From: Pelobates cultripes
Taxonomy: Eukaryota > Chordata > Amphibia > Anura > Pelobatidae
Assembly (NCBI GenBank): GCA_933207985.1
Contig: OW240912.1
Location: 205,180,670 to 205,244,669 of the forward strand
Reading direction: 5' to 3'
DNA length: 64,000 bases
The translations under genes were made by a program, and so were the position numbers. Below the pieces are notes generated by a model that saw only the letters and a list, made by a program, of their open reading frames with translations, was not told the origin of the DNA and did not search any database. Shown here piece by piece: positions 25,911 through 38,221 of the stretch (position 1 is the stretch's first letter; each line of letters starts with the position of its first letter).

Positions 25911-26479
25911 TAAATCATTGTGACAAAGAGGTGCATATATATGGTAGCAGGCAAGAATCACAAAAAAACACTCTGAGGTTTACAAAGGATGCAATACTTC
26001 TATTTTTGTATTATGAACAACATATTTGATTATGCCAGAAATCTTAATTATTGTTTCTTTATTTACACATTTTCTGCCAAAGCCCACAGGCTGGATTAAG
26101 TTACCTAATACACTTGTCTCCATATTTTAGCATAGCCTGGAATGGTAGATGGGAAAGTAAAGTGATAACATTGTGACTTCTGTTAGAAAATAGACCCCTG
26201 GGGGTGTTTGCTGCTGAAACTGGAGATAGAATTTTCATGGGTAATAGGAAAAGGAATATGTTCCCATCTGGCGAGTTCTGCTTGGAATGTGAAATGTTCT
26301 AGCTATAAACACAGGTTGGCACATGCTTCAGAGTAACACTTAAAGTGGCCCAATCCCCATAAATCATGTTTTGCTCTTAAAGAGCACTGAACCCTGGTTC
26401 TGTATTGTATTGCTAGCTCTTCTAAAGCAGATCACATATTTATTTTTATGAGATCTGATGTTATAGATGGTCTGATACA

Positions 26480-26912
26480 TTAAAGGACCACTATAGGCAC
26501 CCAGACCACTTCAGCTTAATGAAGTGGTCTGGGTGCCAGGTCCAGCCAGGATTAACCCTTTTTTCTATAAACATAGCAGTTTCAGAGAAACTGCTATGTT
26601 TATATTAGGGTTAATCCAGCCTCTAGTGGTTGCCTCATTGAAAATCACAGAGAGAAGATGCCAGCGTCCTTAGGAAAGCATTGATAATGCTTTCCTATGA
26701 GACTGGCTGAATGCGCGTGCATCTCTTGCCGTGCATGGGCATTCAGCCGAGGAGGAGGAGAGCTCCCCACCCGGCGCTGGAGAAAGAGGTAAGTTTAACC
26801 CCTTTCACCCCAAAGCCCGGCGGGAGGGGGTCCCTGAGGGTGGGGGCACCGTCAGGGCACTATAGTTCCATGAAAACGAGTATGTTTTCCTGGCACTATA
26901 GTGGTCGATTAA
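26480..26912. mobile_element. MITE with TTAAAGGACCACTATAG ends
   Basis: Left end TTAAAGGACCACTATAGGCA, right end GGCACTATAGTGGTCG followed by a mutated TTAA. Internal halves around ATAGCAGTTTCAGAGAAACT match the copy at 7308-7770. It lies in the intron after exon 4. Confidence 0.78.
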
Positions 26913-27429
26913 TTAGTTTCTGAAATGGCCAAGACATTTATTCAGGCAGAACGTGTTTGTTCTGTCAGGGTTGTGCAGTCCATATACACAGTGCATGTTA
27001 TAATGTACGTCACAATATAATGCAACTTCAGTAGGTCTAAATGGCAAGGTTAAGTCAGTAAATTAGATAAGTGTCTCAAAATGTTTAGTTTTAAAAAAAA
27101 ATGTTTAGTACAATTTATCATTTATTTTTTTTCCCTTTTTACGTTTTCCTTTTGTTTGCTGCTTGTATATAAATTGTGAATTGCGGTAAATGCAAAAATA
27201 TATAAATAAATATATTTAAAAAACAAAATTTGCTGAATGCACTGTACCTAGCCATGTTTTTAAGTTTGATATACTTAGAGAATATGTCCAACCTATGTCG
27301 CATTGTGGAAAAATAATTTATTTTAAAAATAGAATTTGCAAAGTTAAGATACGAAATTGCTAACCTTAAAAAAATATTCTGCTCAACTAAATTACTCAAT
27401 TTGATATGTGATATAAATGTTCATATTTT

Positions 27430-27880
27430 TTTTTTTTGACAATCTTTATTTATAGACGATTTCAAAATAACAGTACAAGAAATCAATAGTCAGAAACTTC
27501 AAATGGGGGCTAAACACAATATTCATGAAAGATAAAGCAATAAATAAACATGTCAAAATATTGCATAGAGGACAATGGAGATGCATCAGGTCGAGTACAA
27601 TCAACTCCAACTTGAGCATAATTGGTCTTCAGTCATGATTATGAATGGCTCTCTAATGACTTATACTTTTAGACACTGCATTGTCACAAACTGAAAACTG
27701 GAACCAAAATTTTGGCAACTGTAACTTATTTATGAACAAATAAAAAAAAAATAGCACGTGCTGAACACACAAGTAGAATGTCGATAGTTATGCAGGAACT
27801 TGTCTGGGTGTTAATTGTTTAAAAAAAGAACATTAGAAGGCTTAAATCTGCATAGAAAACAGAAACACTCTCCTAGTGCC
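27430..27880 (-). mobile_element. Possible LINE 3' end with poly(A)
   Basis: Poly(T) at 27429-27440 followed by GACAATCTTTATTTATAGAC, which on the minus strand is a terminal AATAAA-like segment and A-tail. No coding sequence recognised. A related start (GAAATTCTTTATTTTTAAGA) opens the insertion at 32909. Confidence 0.4.
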
Positions 27881-27998
27881 AGGGGCGGGCTGGGCCAGGG
27901 GGCAAGGAGGCAATTGCCCCCCAGGCCGCCCTAAATTCCTGTAAGGCCGGCCGCGACGGGCCGGCCCTTTAAATACTGCAGCCGCCTGAGCGCTCTGT

Positions 27999-28098
27999 NN
28001 NNNNNNNNNNNNNNNNNNNNNNNNNNNNNNNNNNNNNNNNNNNNNNNNNNNNNNNNNNNNNNNNNNNNNNNNNNNNNNNNNNNNNNNNNNNNNNNNNN
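27999..28098. other. Assembly gap (100 N)
   Basis: 100 unknown bases between GC-rich sequence and the purine minisatellite. It separates the contig carrying + strand exon 4 from the contig carrying minus-strand exon 2. Confidence 0.98.
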
Positions 28099-28735
28099 AG
28101 AGATATTAGGAGGGGGGAAAGAGAAATTAGGGGGGGAGAGAAATTAGGAGGTGGGTGAGAAAGAGAAATTAGGAGGGGGAGAGAAATTGAAATTAGGAGG
28201 GGGAAAGAGAAATTAGGGGGGGAGAGAAATTAGGAGGGGGGTGAGAAAGAGAAATTAGGAGGGGGGAGAGATATTAGGAGGGGGGAAAGAGAAATTAGGA
28301 GGGGGAAAGAGAAATTGGGGGGGAGAGAAATTAGGAGGGGGTGAGAAATTGAAATTAGGAGGGGGGAAGAGATATTAGGAGGGGGAAAGAGAAATTAGGG
28401 GGGGAGAGAAATTAGGAGGGGGAGAGATATTAGGAGGGGGAAAGAGAAATTAGGGAGGGAGAGAAATTGAAATTAGGAGAGGGGAACAGATATTAGGAGG
28501 GGGGTGAGAAAGAGAAATTAGAGGGGGGAGAGAAATGGGGAAAAGAGAAATTAGGGGGAGAGAAATTAGGAGGGGGGAAAGAGAAATTAGGAGGGGGAGA
28601 GAAATTGAAATTAGGAGGGGGGTAGAGAAATTAGGAGGGGGAAGAGATATTAGGAGTGGGGAAAGAGAAATTAGGAGGGGGGTGAGAAAGAGAAATTGGG
28701 AGGAGGAGAAGGAAATTGGAGCGGGAGGAGAGATT
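28099..28735. repeat. GAGAAATTAGGAGGGGG minisatellite
   Basis: About 640 bp of 17-25 bp purine-only units with GAGAAATTAGGAGGGGG as core and AAAGAGAAATTAGG variants. Strong strand asymmetry. ORFs here are repeat artefacts. Confidence 0.93.
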
Positions 28736-29030
28736 GACATTCATCACATACACACAATGCACCTCTTGCACACAGAAAAACACACAATGCATTACACACA
28801 CAGACACACATACACAAGCAATGCAACCGTTACACACAATGCATCCCTTACACACACAGAAACACAAAATGCATTCATTACACACACTCAATGCACCCCT
28901 TACACACTTTCAATGCATCCCATACATACACAGAAACACACCTTGCAGCCCTTACACATACAAACACAATTTCACACAATGCATTCCTTACATACATATC
29001 AGGACATCCCTTACACACTCCACCCCCTGT
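28736..29030. repeat. CACACAATGCATCC tandem repeat
   Basis: Degenerate units reading ACACACAATGCATCCCTTAC over about 290 bp. The ORFs across it on both strands are not genes. Confidence 0.8.
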
Positions 29031-29639
29031 GAACAAACTCATTGGTGGAACATGAAGGTGGACCCTGGGACCCAGACCATGAGCTGTGTAAAGGACCCCC
29101 AAAAATGGAGCTGCTTCCCGTTCTCCCAGAACATTGATTTTGTGACCACAGTTACAAACAGCCTCCAGAGATCCTGTTCTACACCAGACCCGTGGAGCCA
29201 GACTGCAGCTAGAGCCCATCATCATCCTCATCTGGTTGTAAGTAGGCAATCTAGTATATTATTCGTGGCACTAAGCTCTAATTTACCTCACATTAAAGAA
29301 ACACTATACTCCCCAGAACCATTTCAGCTTAATCTAGTGGTTCTGGTGTCTATAGCCTGTCCCTGCAGGCCTTTTAATGTAAACATGGCGGCACTGCAGC
29401 ACTGGTGTTAGTTAACATGGCATATCATATGGGTGGGGCATTGTGATGTCACATGGGGGGGGCGGCAAACTTTACTTTTGCCTAGGGTGGCAAAAATCCT
29501 TGCACCGGCCCTGGCTGGAGGGGGCTGTGTGAGTTGTGGCCCATGGTAGTTAGGGTGCCGTGCGGCCAGTACAGCTCACACAATCAAACAGCTGATAAAC
29601 TGGCCGCACGGAGGAAATGTGTATGTGTGACTGTCTGCC

Positions 29640-29933
29640 TGTGACTGTGTGTGACTGTCTGCCTGTAACTGAGTGTGTGACTGTCTGTAACTGAGTGTGT
29701 GACTGTCTGCCTGTAAATGTGTGTGTGGGGCTGCAGGGATTTTGTAGAAGGGGGCGGGGGTTTTGTATTGAGACAGGAGTCTTTATAAGGGGGGATAAGC
29801 AGGGGATTTGTGGAAGGGTGTTGCGGGGGTTTTGTAGACGGGGCAGTACAGGATTTGTAGAAGGGGCAGGACAGAGGTTTTGTAGGAGGGGTGGGGCAGG
29901 ACAAGGGTTTTGTAGGAGGGGCTGACAGCGGTT
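29640..29933. repeat. GTGTGACTGTCTGCCT and GGTTTTGTAGAAGGGG repeats
   Basis: Two short tandem arrays in succession, a TG-rich one to about 29730 and a G-rich one to 29933, abutting the truncated Tc1 B copy at 29934. Confidence 0.75.
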
Positions 29934-30895
29934 TTGCAACACCCATCTTCTGTTGAGCTTCAGCTGGTAGACAGATGGCCTTAAGTTCTCCTGCAAAATG
30001 TCTTGATAAACTTGGGAATTCATTTTTCCTTTGATGATAGCAATCCGTCCAGGCCTTGAGGCAGAAAGCAGCCTCAAACCATGATGCCCCCACCACCATA
30101 CTTCACAGCTGGGATGAGGTTTTGATGTTGGTGTGCTGTGCCTTTTTTTTGCCACACATAGTGTTGTGTGTTTCTTCCAAACAACTCAACTTTGGTTTCA
30201 TCTGTCCACAGAATATTTTGCCAATACTGCTGTGGAACATCCAGGTGCTCTTGTGCAAACTGTAAACGTGCAGCAATGTTTTGTTTGGACAGCAGTGGCT
30301 TCCTCTGTGGTATCCTCCCATGAAATCTATTCTTGTTTAGTGTTTTACGTATTGTAGATGCGCTAACAGGGATGTTGGCATTTGCCAGTGACTTTTGTAA
30401 GTCTTTAGCTGACACTCTAGGATTCTTTTTCACCTCATTGAGCAGTCTGCGCTGTGCTCTTGCAGTCATCTTGCAGGGCTGAACTTTCTCCATTTATAGA
30501 CAATTTGTCTTACCGTGGACCGATGAACAGCAAGGCTTTTGGAGGTACTTTTATAACCCTTTCCAGCTTTATGCAAGTCAACAATTCTTAATCGTAGGTC
30601 TTCTGAGAGCTCTTTTGTGCGGGCATCATTCACATCAGGCAATGCTTCTTGTGAAAAGCAAACCCAGAACTGGTGGGTTTTTTTATAGGGCAGGGCAGCT
30701 GTAACCAACACCTCCAATCTCATCTCATTGATTGGACTCCAGTTGGCTGACATCTCACTCCAATTAGCTCTTGGAGATGGCATTAGTCTAGGGGTTCACA
30801 TACTTTTTCCACCTGCACTGTGAATGTTTACATGGTGTGTTCAATGAAAACATGGCAACATTTCATTCTTTGTGTGTTATTAGTTTAAGCAGACT
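29934..30895 (-). mobile_element. Tc1-type transposon B, inverted truncated copy
   Basis: Minus-strand copy of 5135-6108. It keeps the DNA-binding domain (30466-30740, [20 protein letters not shown]) and the first catalytic Asp (LWTDETKVELFG at about 30200) with the same frame break between them (KFSPAR stop). It is cut off at 29934 before the second Asp and Glu. It shares the lesions of the left-arm copy. Confidence 0.9.
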
Positions 30896-30929
30896 TTTCA
30901 GTTCACATTAGAACTTTCATCTGGACATA

Positions 30930-31195
30930 AACATATATATTTGTGTGTGTGTGTGTATGTATGTATATAGTGTGTATATACATGCATACATGTATGTATA
31001 TGTGAATGGGTGTATGTGTACATATGCAAATATTGGTATATGTGTAGGTAGATGTATTGGTACTTGTGTGTGGATGTATGTGTAGGTGTGCATGTACATA
31101 AATTCTGGCATTTGGTTGTATTTATATGTATATTGTTGTATGTACTTGTGTATAGTGTGTATGTACTTGTGTATACTTGCACATATACACTACGT
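30930..31195. repeat. TG/TA-rich microsatellite (inverse of 4830-5106)
   Basis: Repeats of GTATGTGTAC-like units; a few bases shorter than the left-arm copy. Confidence 0.85.
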
Positions 31196-31264
31196 CTGTC
31201 TGTGTATGCTGGATATAGGCCTTCATGCGTATCCTGTAACTCTTGGATGGGAATTCATGCATTC

Positions 31265-32335
31265 TTAATATAAGTATTTTTTTTTTTTTTACACACCCCT
31301 TCTAGCACCATCTTCTGCACTGTTTGCTTGTTTTTTTTCTCTCTCTCCCCACCTCACTCTGTGATCTTCACACAAGATATTTACGACCCTCTGCAAGAAT
31401 GGTGTCTATTCTCTATCAAACCTGTGTCTTATCTCAACTCAACTTTGAATTCTATGTGTCGTCTTGCAGAGAAATGCTTTGGACTTGAGAAAGGGAGGTT
31501 TCTCCCGAAAGCTTGCCATTAAAAAAATTCTGTTTACACTTAATGGATGACCTAACAGCTAGGATCAGAGGCACCTCAAAAAATTACCAGAAGATTTTGG
31601 AACCATGGGAAAATTGAACATTGGGACACTAGGCATCAACACGACTAGACAGGTAAACTACATGTTGAATACCCAACCCCCTCTCCCCCCACCCCGACCC
31701 CTCCCTTCTTCTCAGGTATTTACTATCTATTCTATCTTTACTTATCCTTTCATCTCTTCTTGGAGGGAGGAGCTAGCACGTAATAGCGATTGAAATGCAA
31801 TTTGAGATGCCTATATGACCTATTATTGGTACCCACTTGCCTCTTGAAAAAAGGGGGCTTAGCGGTAGACTAAAGACCACATAGATAGATGGAAACACGC
31901 AGATGCCCATACACAGCATCAGATATAAGGTGAAGTGGAGTTGTAACTTAGAAGCCCAGGAGGGGACATAAAGGTTACGATATAGCAACCGTGCTAGATA
32001 CCCACCTCCCTATAAGTCATCTCTTTACGTTTGATATTTTAAAAATGTTTTGTTGGTGTTGAGCGCCATAGAGCAAACATAGAGACGGCTACAAAAAGTA
32101 TACCTTAGATATATTAAAAATGTGCTCGATTAATGCATTCCCATGTACTTTCGGAATGAGAGACACTTATCTATTGGTTATATATAGAATACGTATGCAA
32201 ATGTTCAAGCCGTGTATCGAATTTAAAAAAAAAAATTTTGTTAGTCCAATAAAAAATTTATTACAAGATACAAATTTTATCTGTATTTTACATGTGTATA
32301 TATATATATATTTTTTTTTAATATTTATATATAGC
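31265..32335. other. AT-rich block with Penelope-like end motif, inverted copy
   Basis: Reverse complement of 3701-4790. The GAGAAAGGGAGGTTTCTCCC hairpin followed by GAAAGCTT is on + at 31487-31513. No gene seen. Confidence 0.45.
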
Positions 32336-34053
32336 TACACCCTGTTCCAAATTATTATGCAAATGATATTTTTCTCATTTACCTAAATAATTGATGTAAA
32401 TAACAGCATAATTCCCATGTTATCAACTATTAAGAGTACAATTCAAATTTTATTGAACAAACCACCTAATGATAACAGTATTGTTTTTAAACATAAAAAA
32501 CTTACAATGCACTGTTCCAAATTATTATTCACAGTAAGTTTCAAAACACTTTATAGGTTGTAAAGAACTGAAAATTGTCATTTGTTGTGTTTGCAGCATT
32601 TTTACTGAAATCAAAAGCTATTTTAATCAAACTTATAACAGCATTTTAACAGGTCACGTTACATTTTAACATAGGACCCCTTATTTGATAGTAGCTTCAC
32701 AAGTCTTGCATCCATTGAACTTGTGAGTTTTTGGACAGTTTCTGCTTGAATTTATTTGCAAGATGTCAGAATAGCCTCCCAGAGCTGCTGTTTGAATGTA
32801 AACGGCTTCCCACCCCCATAGATCCTTTGCTTGATGATGATCCAAAGGTTCTCAATAGGATTGAGGTCAGGGGAGGATGGAGGCCACACCATGACTTTCT
32901 CTTCTTTTTTTTTTGAAATTCTTTATTTTTAAGATTTTCGTGTTTGTTTGGGTTGGGGTACAGAAAACAATGGGGGAGTAAGGTTATTGGTACATTCTGC
33001 GTAGAGTACATTTGGCATTTGTAAGGTATAACAGTCATGCATGTAATTCTTGTGTGTTGTAACTTTCTCTTCTTTTATCCCCATAGCAGCCATTGATGCA
33101 GAGGTATTCTTTGCAGCATGAGATGGTGCATTGTCATGCATGAAGATGATTTTATTTCTTCCTTCTGTACCAGGGAAGAAAGTGGTCAGTCAGAAACTCC
33201 ACATACTTTGCAGAGGTCATCTTTACACCTTTGGGGACCCTAAAGGGGCCGACCAGCTCTCTTCCCATGATTCCGGCCCAAAACATGACTCCACCACCGC
33301 CTTGCTGACGTTGCAGCCTTGTTGGAACAGGGTGGCCGTCCACCAACCATCCACTACTCCATCCATCTGGACCATCCAGGGTTGCACGGCACTCATCAGT
33401 GAACAGGACTGTTTGAAAATTAGTCTTCATGTATTTTTCTGCCCAATGCAGCCATTACTGCTTGTGAGCATTGGTTAGTGGTGACTGAATAGTAGGTTTA
33501 TGCACAGCTGCAAGACTCTGGAGGACTCTACACCTTGATGTCCGTGGGACTCCAGAGGCACTAGCAACTTCAAATATCCGTTTGCTGCTTTGTAATAGTA
33601 TTTTAGCAGCTGCTCTCTTGATCCGATGCATGGATCTGGCAGAAATCTTCCTCAATGTGCCTTTATGTGCACAAACCCGTCTGTGCTCTGAATCAGCCAC
33701 AAATCTCTTAATAGCGCAATGATCACGCTTAAGTTTTCGTGAAATATCTAATGTTTTCATACCTCGTCCAAGGCATTGAACTATTTCACTCTTTTTCGGC
33801 AGCAGAGATATCCTTTTTCTTCCCCATATTGCATGAAAATGGTGCTCTGCTTAATAATGTGGAACACCCTCCTTTAGTAGTTTTTCCTTAAATTGGGCTC
33901 ACCTGGCAATCTAATTATCACAGGTGTCCAAGATTGTTTTAGGTGATCAAAAGAGCCTTGAGACACAATGCCATCCATGAGTTAAACTGAAAAACAAAAT
34001 ATTCAATCTTTGTGACACTTAAATAGAATTTGCATAATAATTTGGAACTGGGT
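32336..34053 (-). mobile_element. Tc1-type transposon A, inverted copy with internal insertion
   Basis: Minus-strand copy of 2151-3700. FTDECRATLDGPDG is encoded at 33152-33430, MHDNAPSHAAKN at about 33100-33140, and the frame is then cut by the insertion at 32909-33062, after which the NPIENL region follows at about 32830-32870. It also carries the frameshift and stop seen in the left copy. Inactive. Confidence 0.88.
32909..33062 (-). mobile_element. Short retroelement insertion inside Tc1 A copy
   Basis: 154 bp starting with poly(T) on + (A-tail on minus). It is flanked by the 14 bp duplication CTTTCTCTTCTTTT at 32895-32908 and 33063-33076, the signature of L1-type target-primed insertion. 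Absent from the left arm at the same site (about 3138-3145). Family not identified. Confidence 0.8.
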
Positions 34054-34122
34054 ATATATACATATATAGATACATAACAACTGGCCACAGTTGCATACCG
34101 CAACCAGCCATACGGGACATAC

Positions 34123-34704
34123 TGTTAGGGAATATATCTTGATTCCAATGTTCAGCGTAATGAAGGCCTACATCTGATGCTCTTTATATGTAATGAACTT
34201 TTTCTCTGTAAAGTGCTGTATACGTCTCAGCATAAGTTGCGTTCTCTGTGTACTCTAGCCCCCACCGGAGCACTTGTTGGAAACTGTACATTGTGTGACT
34301 GTTTGGTAGATAATTTTATCTTGCGACCTTCCTATCTTGTGAAATATGTAACCACATATTGTTTTGTAAACTAATTTTATATCTTATGAAATATGTAACC
34401 ACATTAACTAATTTTATCTTTTGACTTTCCTATTTTTAACTACATTATTTATTTTTAAACCTTCAAGCTAAGTTGTAACAATATGGTGTATAAATGCACC
34501 TACTTTTAACCACCTTATTTTTTAACCTTCAAGCTAAGCTGCAACAATATTGTGTATAAATGCACCCTACTTTGAATAAACTAGCAGAAGTAATTCTGGA
34601 CTCACAACCATCTGTATTGTGTGTTTATTGCTTCTCCAAGCGCTTGTGGCCAATTTGGAGTCCCCTGAACATAAGAGGTGACCAGCCTTTGATGGTCCAT
34701 GACA
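34123..34704 (+). mobile_element. Solo LTR (inverse of 1508-2081)
   Basis: 582 bp, TGTTAGGG...CCATGACA, target duplication ATAC at 34119-34122 and 34705-34708. TATAAATGC lies near 34555 and AATAAA near 34575. 8 bp longer than the left-arm copy. Confidence 0.78.
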
Positions 34705-35717
34705 ATACAAAAGGTACTACGTAACCTCCGATTAGTGGACTGTTGGAGGACACTGCACCACACTGATAAGGACTACTCACACTATTCAGTTATACATGGC
34801 AGACATTCACGCATCGATTACCTCTTCATCCAGCAGGAGGGACTAGATAGGTTACGATCAGCTGACATTGACGCCTCAACCTGGTCGGATCATAACCCTG
34901 TCCGGATCCAGTTAGACTCTCCACTACAAGACAAGAGCCTGGAGGCTAAACGATTCCTTATAACTAGACCTGAACATCCACGAACAGATCGAAGATTCGC
35001 TTTTGGCCTACTTCGCGGAAAGCACTTCAGATAATATCTCTAATACAACTTTGTGGGAGGCACATAAACCGACTATTCAGGGTATGATGATCCACCTGGC
35101 CTCCAAAAAGAAGAAAGATTCACAATTAATGTTAAACTCCAGGATCTATACCATATCCAACCTTGAAGCTGAACACAAAAGGTCTGGCGTGGTGCAGGTC
35201 TATAAGGAGTTACTTGACAATAGGCGACAATTGGTGATGCTCATCACGCAACGACCTTACCGAACCATTCAGCAATCAAAGAATATTTATTACATTCACG
35301 CCAACAAGGGAGGTAAGCTCCTCGCTCACATGTTGCGTGGCCAACAAACATTAAACCATGTACACAGAAAAAAGTTGCATTCCGGCGCAATGTCAAAACT
35401 CCCTTCAGACATGACAAACGAATTTGCGCAGTTCTACTCGTTCTTGTATAACCTGCGAGATGCCGGGGACCGCAGCAACCCTCAAGACATGACTCAACAA
35501 ATACAGCGATATCTAAACGAATTCCCCCAGGCAGACGTCTCACGAGCGGACGCAGAACAGTTGGATTCTCCTATTACTGAGGAAGAAGTCAAACTAGCAA
35601 TCAAATCCGCAAAGACGGGCAGAGCACCAGGACCGGATGGCGTGACACTAGAATACTACAAGAAATACGGAGACATTTTGATTCCGAGACTGACCAAAGC
35701 TTTCAACCACTTGACAG
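34705..35717 (+). mobile_element. L1-type LINE ORF2 fragment, plus strand copy
   Basis: 34699-35034 encodes the endonuclease end (SRIDYLFIQQ, SDHNPV); 35003-35717 encodes the RT start (SAKTGRAPGPDGVTLEYYKK) in another frame, with the same frameshift as the left copy. It ends abruptly at 35717 in unrelated sequence, whereas the left copy continues into more RT. Confidence 0.82.
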
Positions 35718-36489
35718 TGCCAGCATGCCGGTGAGGGATATCTTTGATCTCCTCATCAGCCCGAGAGGGTTTACGGCAAGACTGGCTCTTCATGGGCTGG
35801 CAAGGGAGATGAAAGAATCTCCCCTGCCGGGCTTGGTCCACAGCCATCGAGGCCAACCGGGCGTTTTCAGCAGAACCCACCACTGCCAACCTGAAATCCC
35901 AAACCGCCCACTAGACCAGGTTGACTACTCCTGTGCTAAGCTGTGTGTTAATAATTCTATTTTTTATAAATGTATTTGTATTTTTGGAACAAACTGCTAA
36001 CCTGCTTTAAAAACAACTAGCCATAATTACAGGCTCAAGTTCTACCCAGTGGTGAATAGACAATTTTGCATGAGAGTGCTACTATGAAAGTAATATTGCA
36101 TGCAGTTTTAAGAACGCCAGTGTTATTTCTGTAGCATTTGTACATTATCACTTTTCCATAAACCATTTGAAATTGTATGTAAAATAATTTTTAGTAATCT
36201 GGAGAAGACATTTTATAACTGGTCTCTATCCCTCCTTTACAGCACATACATTTTCACAGCCACATATCTCTTCTTTTGACACTATCTGATATCATTTGTA
36301 TTTTATTACACATAGTTTTAGAAATGATGTACAATTCTCCTTTACACCACAAAAAATCAGTAAAGGGATTTACAACAGGATTAAAGTCTAAATTGTCTGG
36401 AATCCAAAGTGAATTTAAAATTAATTTTGGTTTGGCTATCTTGGACTGAAATCATTCATTTTAAACATCCAACAACTTACACTTTAACA
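35718..36489. other. Unassigned sequence
   Basis: No gene supported. 35725-36000 is open, but its protein resembles nothing known to me. Confidence 0.4.
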
Positions 36490-36828
36490 CAGTGGTTTTC
36501 AGCCTGTGTGCAGTGACACTCAAGTCAACGCAAAGTGTGCCCCAAACACTTCCAGATTTATTTTCTACAGTGAGAACTGTCAGGAATTCAAAGTGAATAT
36601 CAAACTTAAGGCCAAAGTAGCTGAAATGGAAACATTCTCCAAATCAGATTTGCTACCAGTATGGCTACTTTGGCCTTTTATTTGATATTCACTTTGATTT
36701 ATTTACATTAGTGAATAAAAGTATACGTGACATTTTTAAACTGATAAAGAAAGAGAAAAAAGGTGTGCATTTGAAATGTATCATTCACTGAAGTGTGTCT
36801 TGGCCCATAAAAAGATTGGGAACCACTG
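36490..36828. mobile_element. hAT-like MITE with nested palindrome
   Basis: Ends CAGTGGTTTTCAGCC and its partial inverse GGGAACCACTG, typical of hAT-type non-autonomous elements. Inside, 36590-36705 is a second inverted repeat (CAAAGTGAATATCAAA against TTTGATATTCACTTTG). Confidence 0.6.
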
Positions 36829-36929
36829 TTTTAGTGAGTAACGTGTATAGTTTAGCTTTAGGAGTTAATAGATAAAATCACACATAAAAAGAGAGAAAGC
36901 ATGAAGACAGAATGTTAGGGGAGTCTCAC

Positions 36930-37020
36930 CAGTATGAAGAGACCTTTGTTGGCTAAGTTATGATATTCAGGGATTGTGGAGAAGACTGAGAGCACCAGAC
37001 AGCTGAATACAAGGAAGAAT
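36930..37020 (-). CDS. kcnq4: KCNQ4-like potassium channel exon 2 (S1), opposite strand
   Basis: On the minus strand, a 91 bp exon follows CTCTTTGCAG and ends before GTGAGA. After the one-base split codon it reads FFLVFSCLVLSVFSTIPEYH then NLANKGLFIL, the S1 helix and S1-S2 loop of a Kv7 channel. The closest recalled relatives are human KCNQ4 (LVFSCLVLSVLSTI, then ELANECLLIL) and KCNQ5. 91 bp is the usual KCNQ exon 2 size, and its phase fits exon 3. The exon is too short to appear in simple ORF searches. It lies on the strand opposite to exons 3 and 4 and on the wrong side of them. Inverting the segment between the two inverted-repeat arms would place it correctly upstream. Exon 1 (N terminus) was not found. 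Confidence 0.88.
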
Positions 37021-37638
37021 CTGCAAAGAGAAGACACAAAATATAGAGTCACAAACAGAAATTAGATGTTACCAAGTGTCGCTTACCTTACAGACATTTT
37101 CAAGTTATATACCAACACGTTCATACACTAAATTAGGTTTTGTTGCAATGTGCAAATATTTGGTCAAGAAGCAGAACTAGCAAATGAGTTGCATTGGAGA
37201 ATGTTTTCACTTTACTAATTTTGGCCCAAAAAAGTAAATTTAATGTTAAATTCACAACATTTCACCTCTGACTACTATTTACCTGAGCCGACAGATTGTA
37301 CAAACCAAGTCTGGGAAATTTGAGAGTGAATAAATAGTTGCAGCAATTCATGCAGGTGGGAATTGTAGAGAAGTGACCACATAATTATAAAGTTTTGACC
37401 AAACCAGATGAGTTGTGTATTTTTTTTTTTATTTCCACCAGCTTTAGAGGTTGAAATTCCATGTTTATTTCCTGGCTTTTTTCCAGTTGAGTGGATAACA
37501 CATGTTTGTGGGACTTATTCACTAAACATCGAATTGTATCTGAGGGCAATCATATATGCTTTTTGTACGTGTGGTTTTTTTTTTTAGGTTCTCATTAAAA
37601 AGTGATGTATATAAATCCATTCTGAATATTTCATTTCA
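37021..37638. other. Intron upstream of exon 2 (minus sense)
   Basis: AT-rich, no exon 1 found. A partial copy of the TTTTGGCCCAAAAA MITE-like motif lies near 37220. Confidence 0.45.
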
Positions 37639-38099
37639 TTAAAGGAACCCTATATCGTAATAGATACAAACATGCATTCCTCGGTATAGGTATAGTTTTA
37701 ATCCACCTATTTTAGTGTCTGCCCGTAAAAGGTAAGTTTTATTTCCATTACCTCCCTCACTGTGTTGGTCTTGCCGTGTCCGCTTCACCTACCCAGCTGA
37801 GATATTCAACATAGGAAAGCGTTGGGGGCTAGTGCGCATTTTACTATAAACCAAGTCTGGCTCGACTTATCAGGGAGACAGCCACTGAAGGTGTGTATAA
37901 CCCCTTAAGGACCAAACTTCTGAAATAAAAGGGAATCATGACATGTCACACATGTCATGTGTCCTTAAGGGGTTAAAACGGCAATGCAGTTTCTACAAAA
38001 CTGCTATGTTTTACATTGCAGGGTTAAAGCTAAAGAGCTACTGCACTCAAATAACTAAATTGAGATAAAGTGGCCTAGGTGCCTTTAGGGCTCCTTTAA
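37639..38099. mobile_element. MITE with nested small hairpin element
   Basis: Left TTAAAGGAACCCTATATCG, right GGGCTCCTTTAA. At 37898-37975 a 78 bp near-perfect inverted unit starting TAACCCCTTAAGGACC and ending CCTTAAGGGGTTA is inserted; the same unit recurs at 50062-50128. Confidence 0.65.
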
Positions 38100-38162
38100 A
38101 CGGAGCATGTCACCTAAATGTCTTGTAAATTCTTGTGTAGTTTCATTACAAAAATGTTGTAT

Positions 38163-38221
38163 TTTATTATTTATTACTGACATTTATAAAGTGCCAACAT
38201 ATTCCGCAGTGCTGTACAATT
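38163..38221. repeat. GCGCTTTACAATA-type interspersed repeat, diverged
   Basis: ATTTATAAAGTGCCAACATA then GCAGTGCTGTACAATT: a diverged copy of the module at 12044. Confidence 0.6.

Larger units (their letters stand above)
27881..29515. mobile_element. Unclassified repeat with GGCCCTG-type ends, minisatellite core
   Basis: Left edge CCAGGGGCGGGCTGGGCC, right edge GCACCGGCCCTGGCTGG near 29500-29516: loosely inverted termini seen in a common non-autonomous repeat type. The interior contains the gap at 27999-28098, a GAGAAATTAGGAGGGGG minisatellite and a CACACAATGCA repeat. A MITE fragment (TTAAAGAAACACTATACTCC) lies at about 29293-29410. Boundaries uncertain. Confidence 0.4.
29934..35717. repeat. 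Right arm of 5.8 kb inverted repeat
   Basis: Reverse-complement copy of 495-6108. Its outer ends are truncated compared with the left arm: the L1 stops at 35717 and the Tc1 stops at 29934, joined to a G-rich minisatellite. It holds one extra insertion with a 14 bp target duplication (32909-33062), so it is not a simple re-read of the left arm. Confidence 0.93.

Noticed and set aside
28535..29411. ORFs of 165 and 231 residues
   Set aside because: They span the GAGAAATTAGG and CACACAATGC tandem repeats and have no domain.
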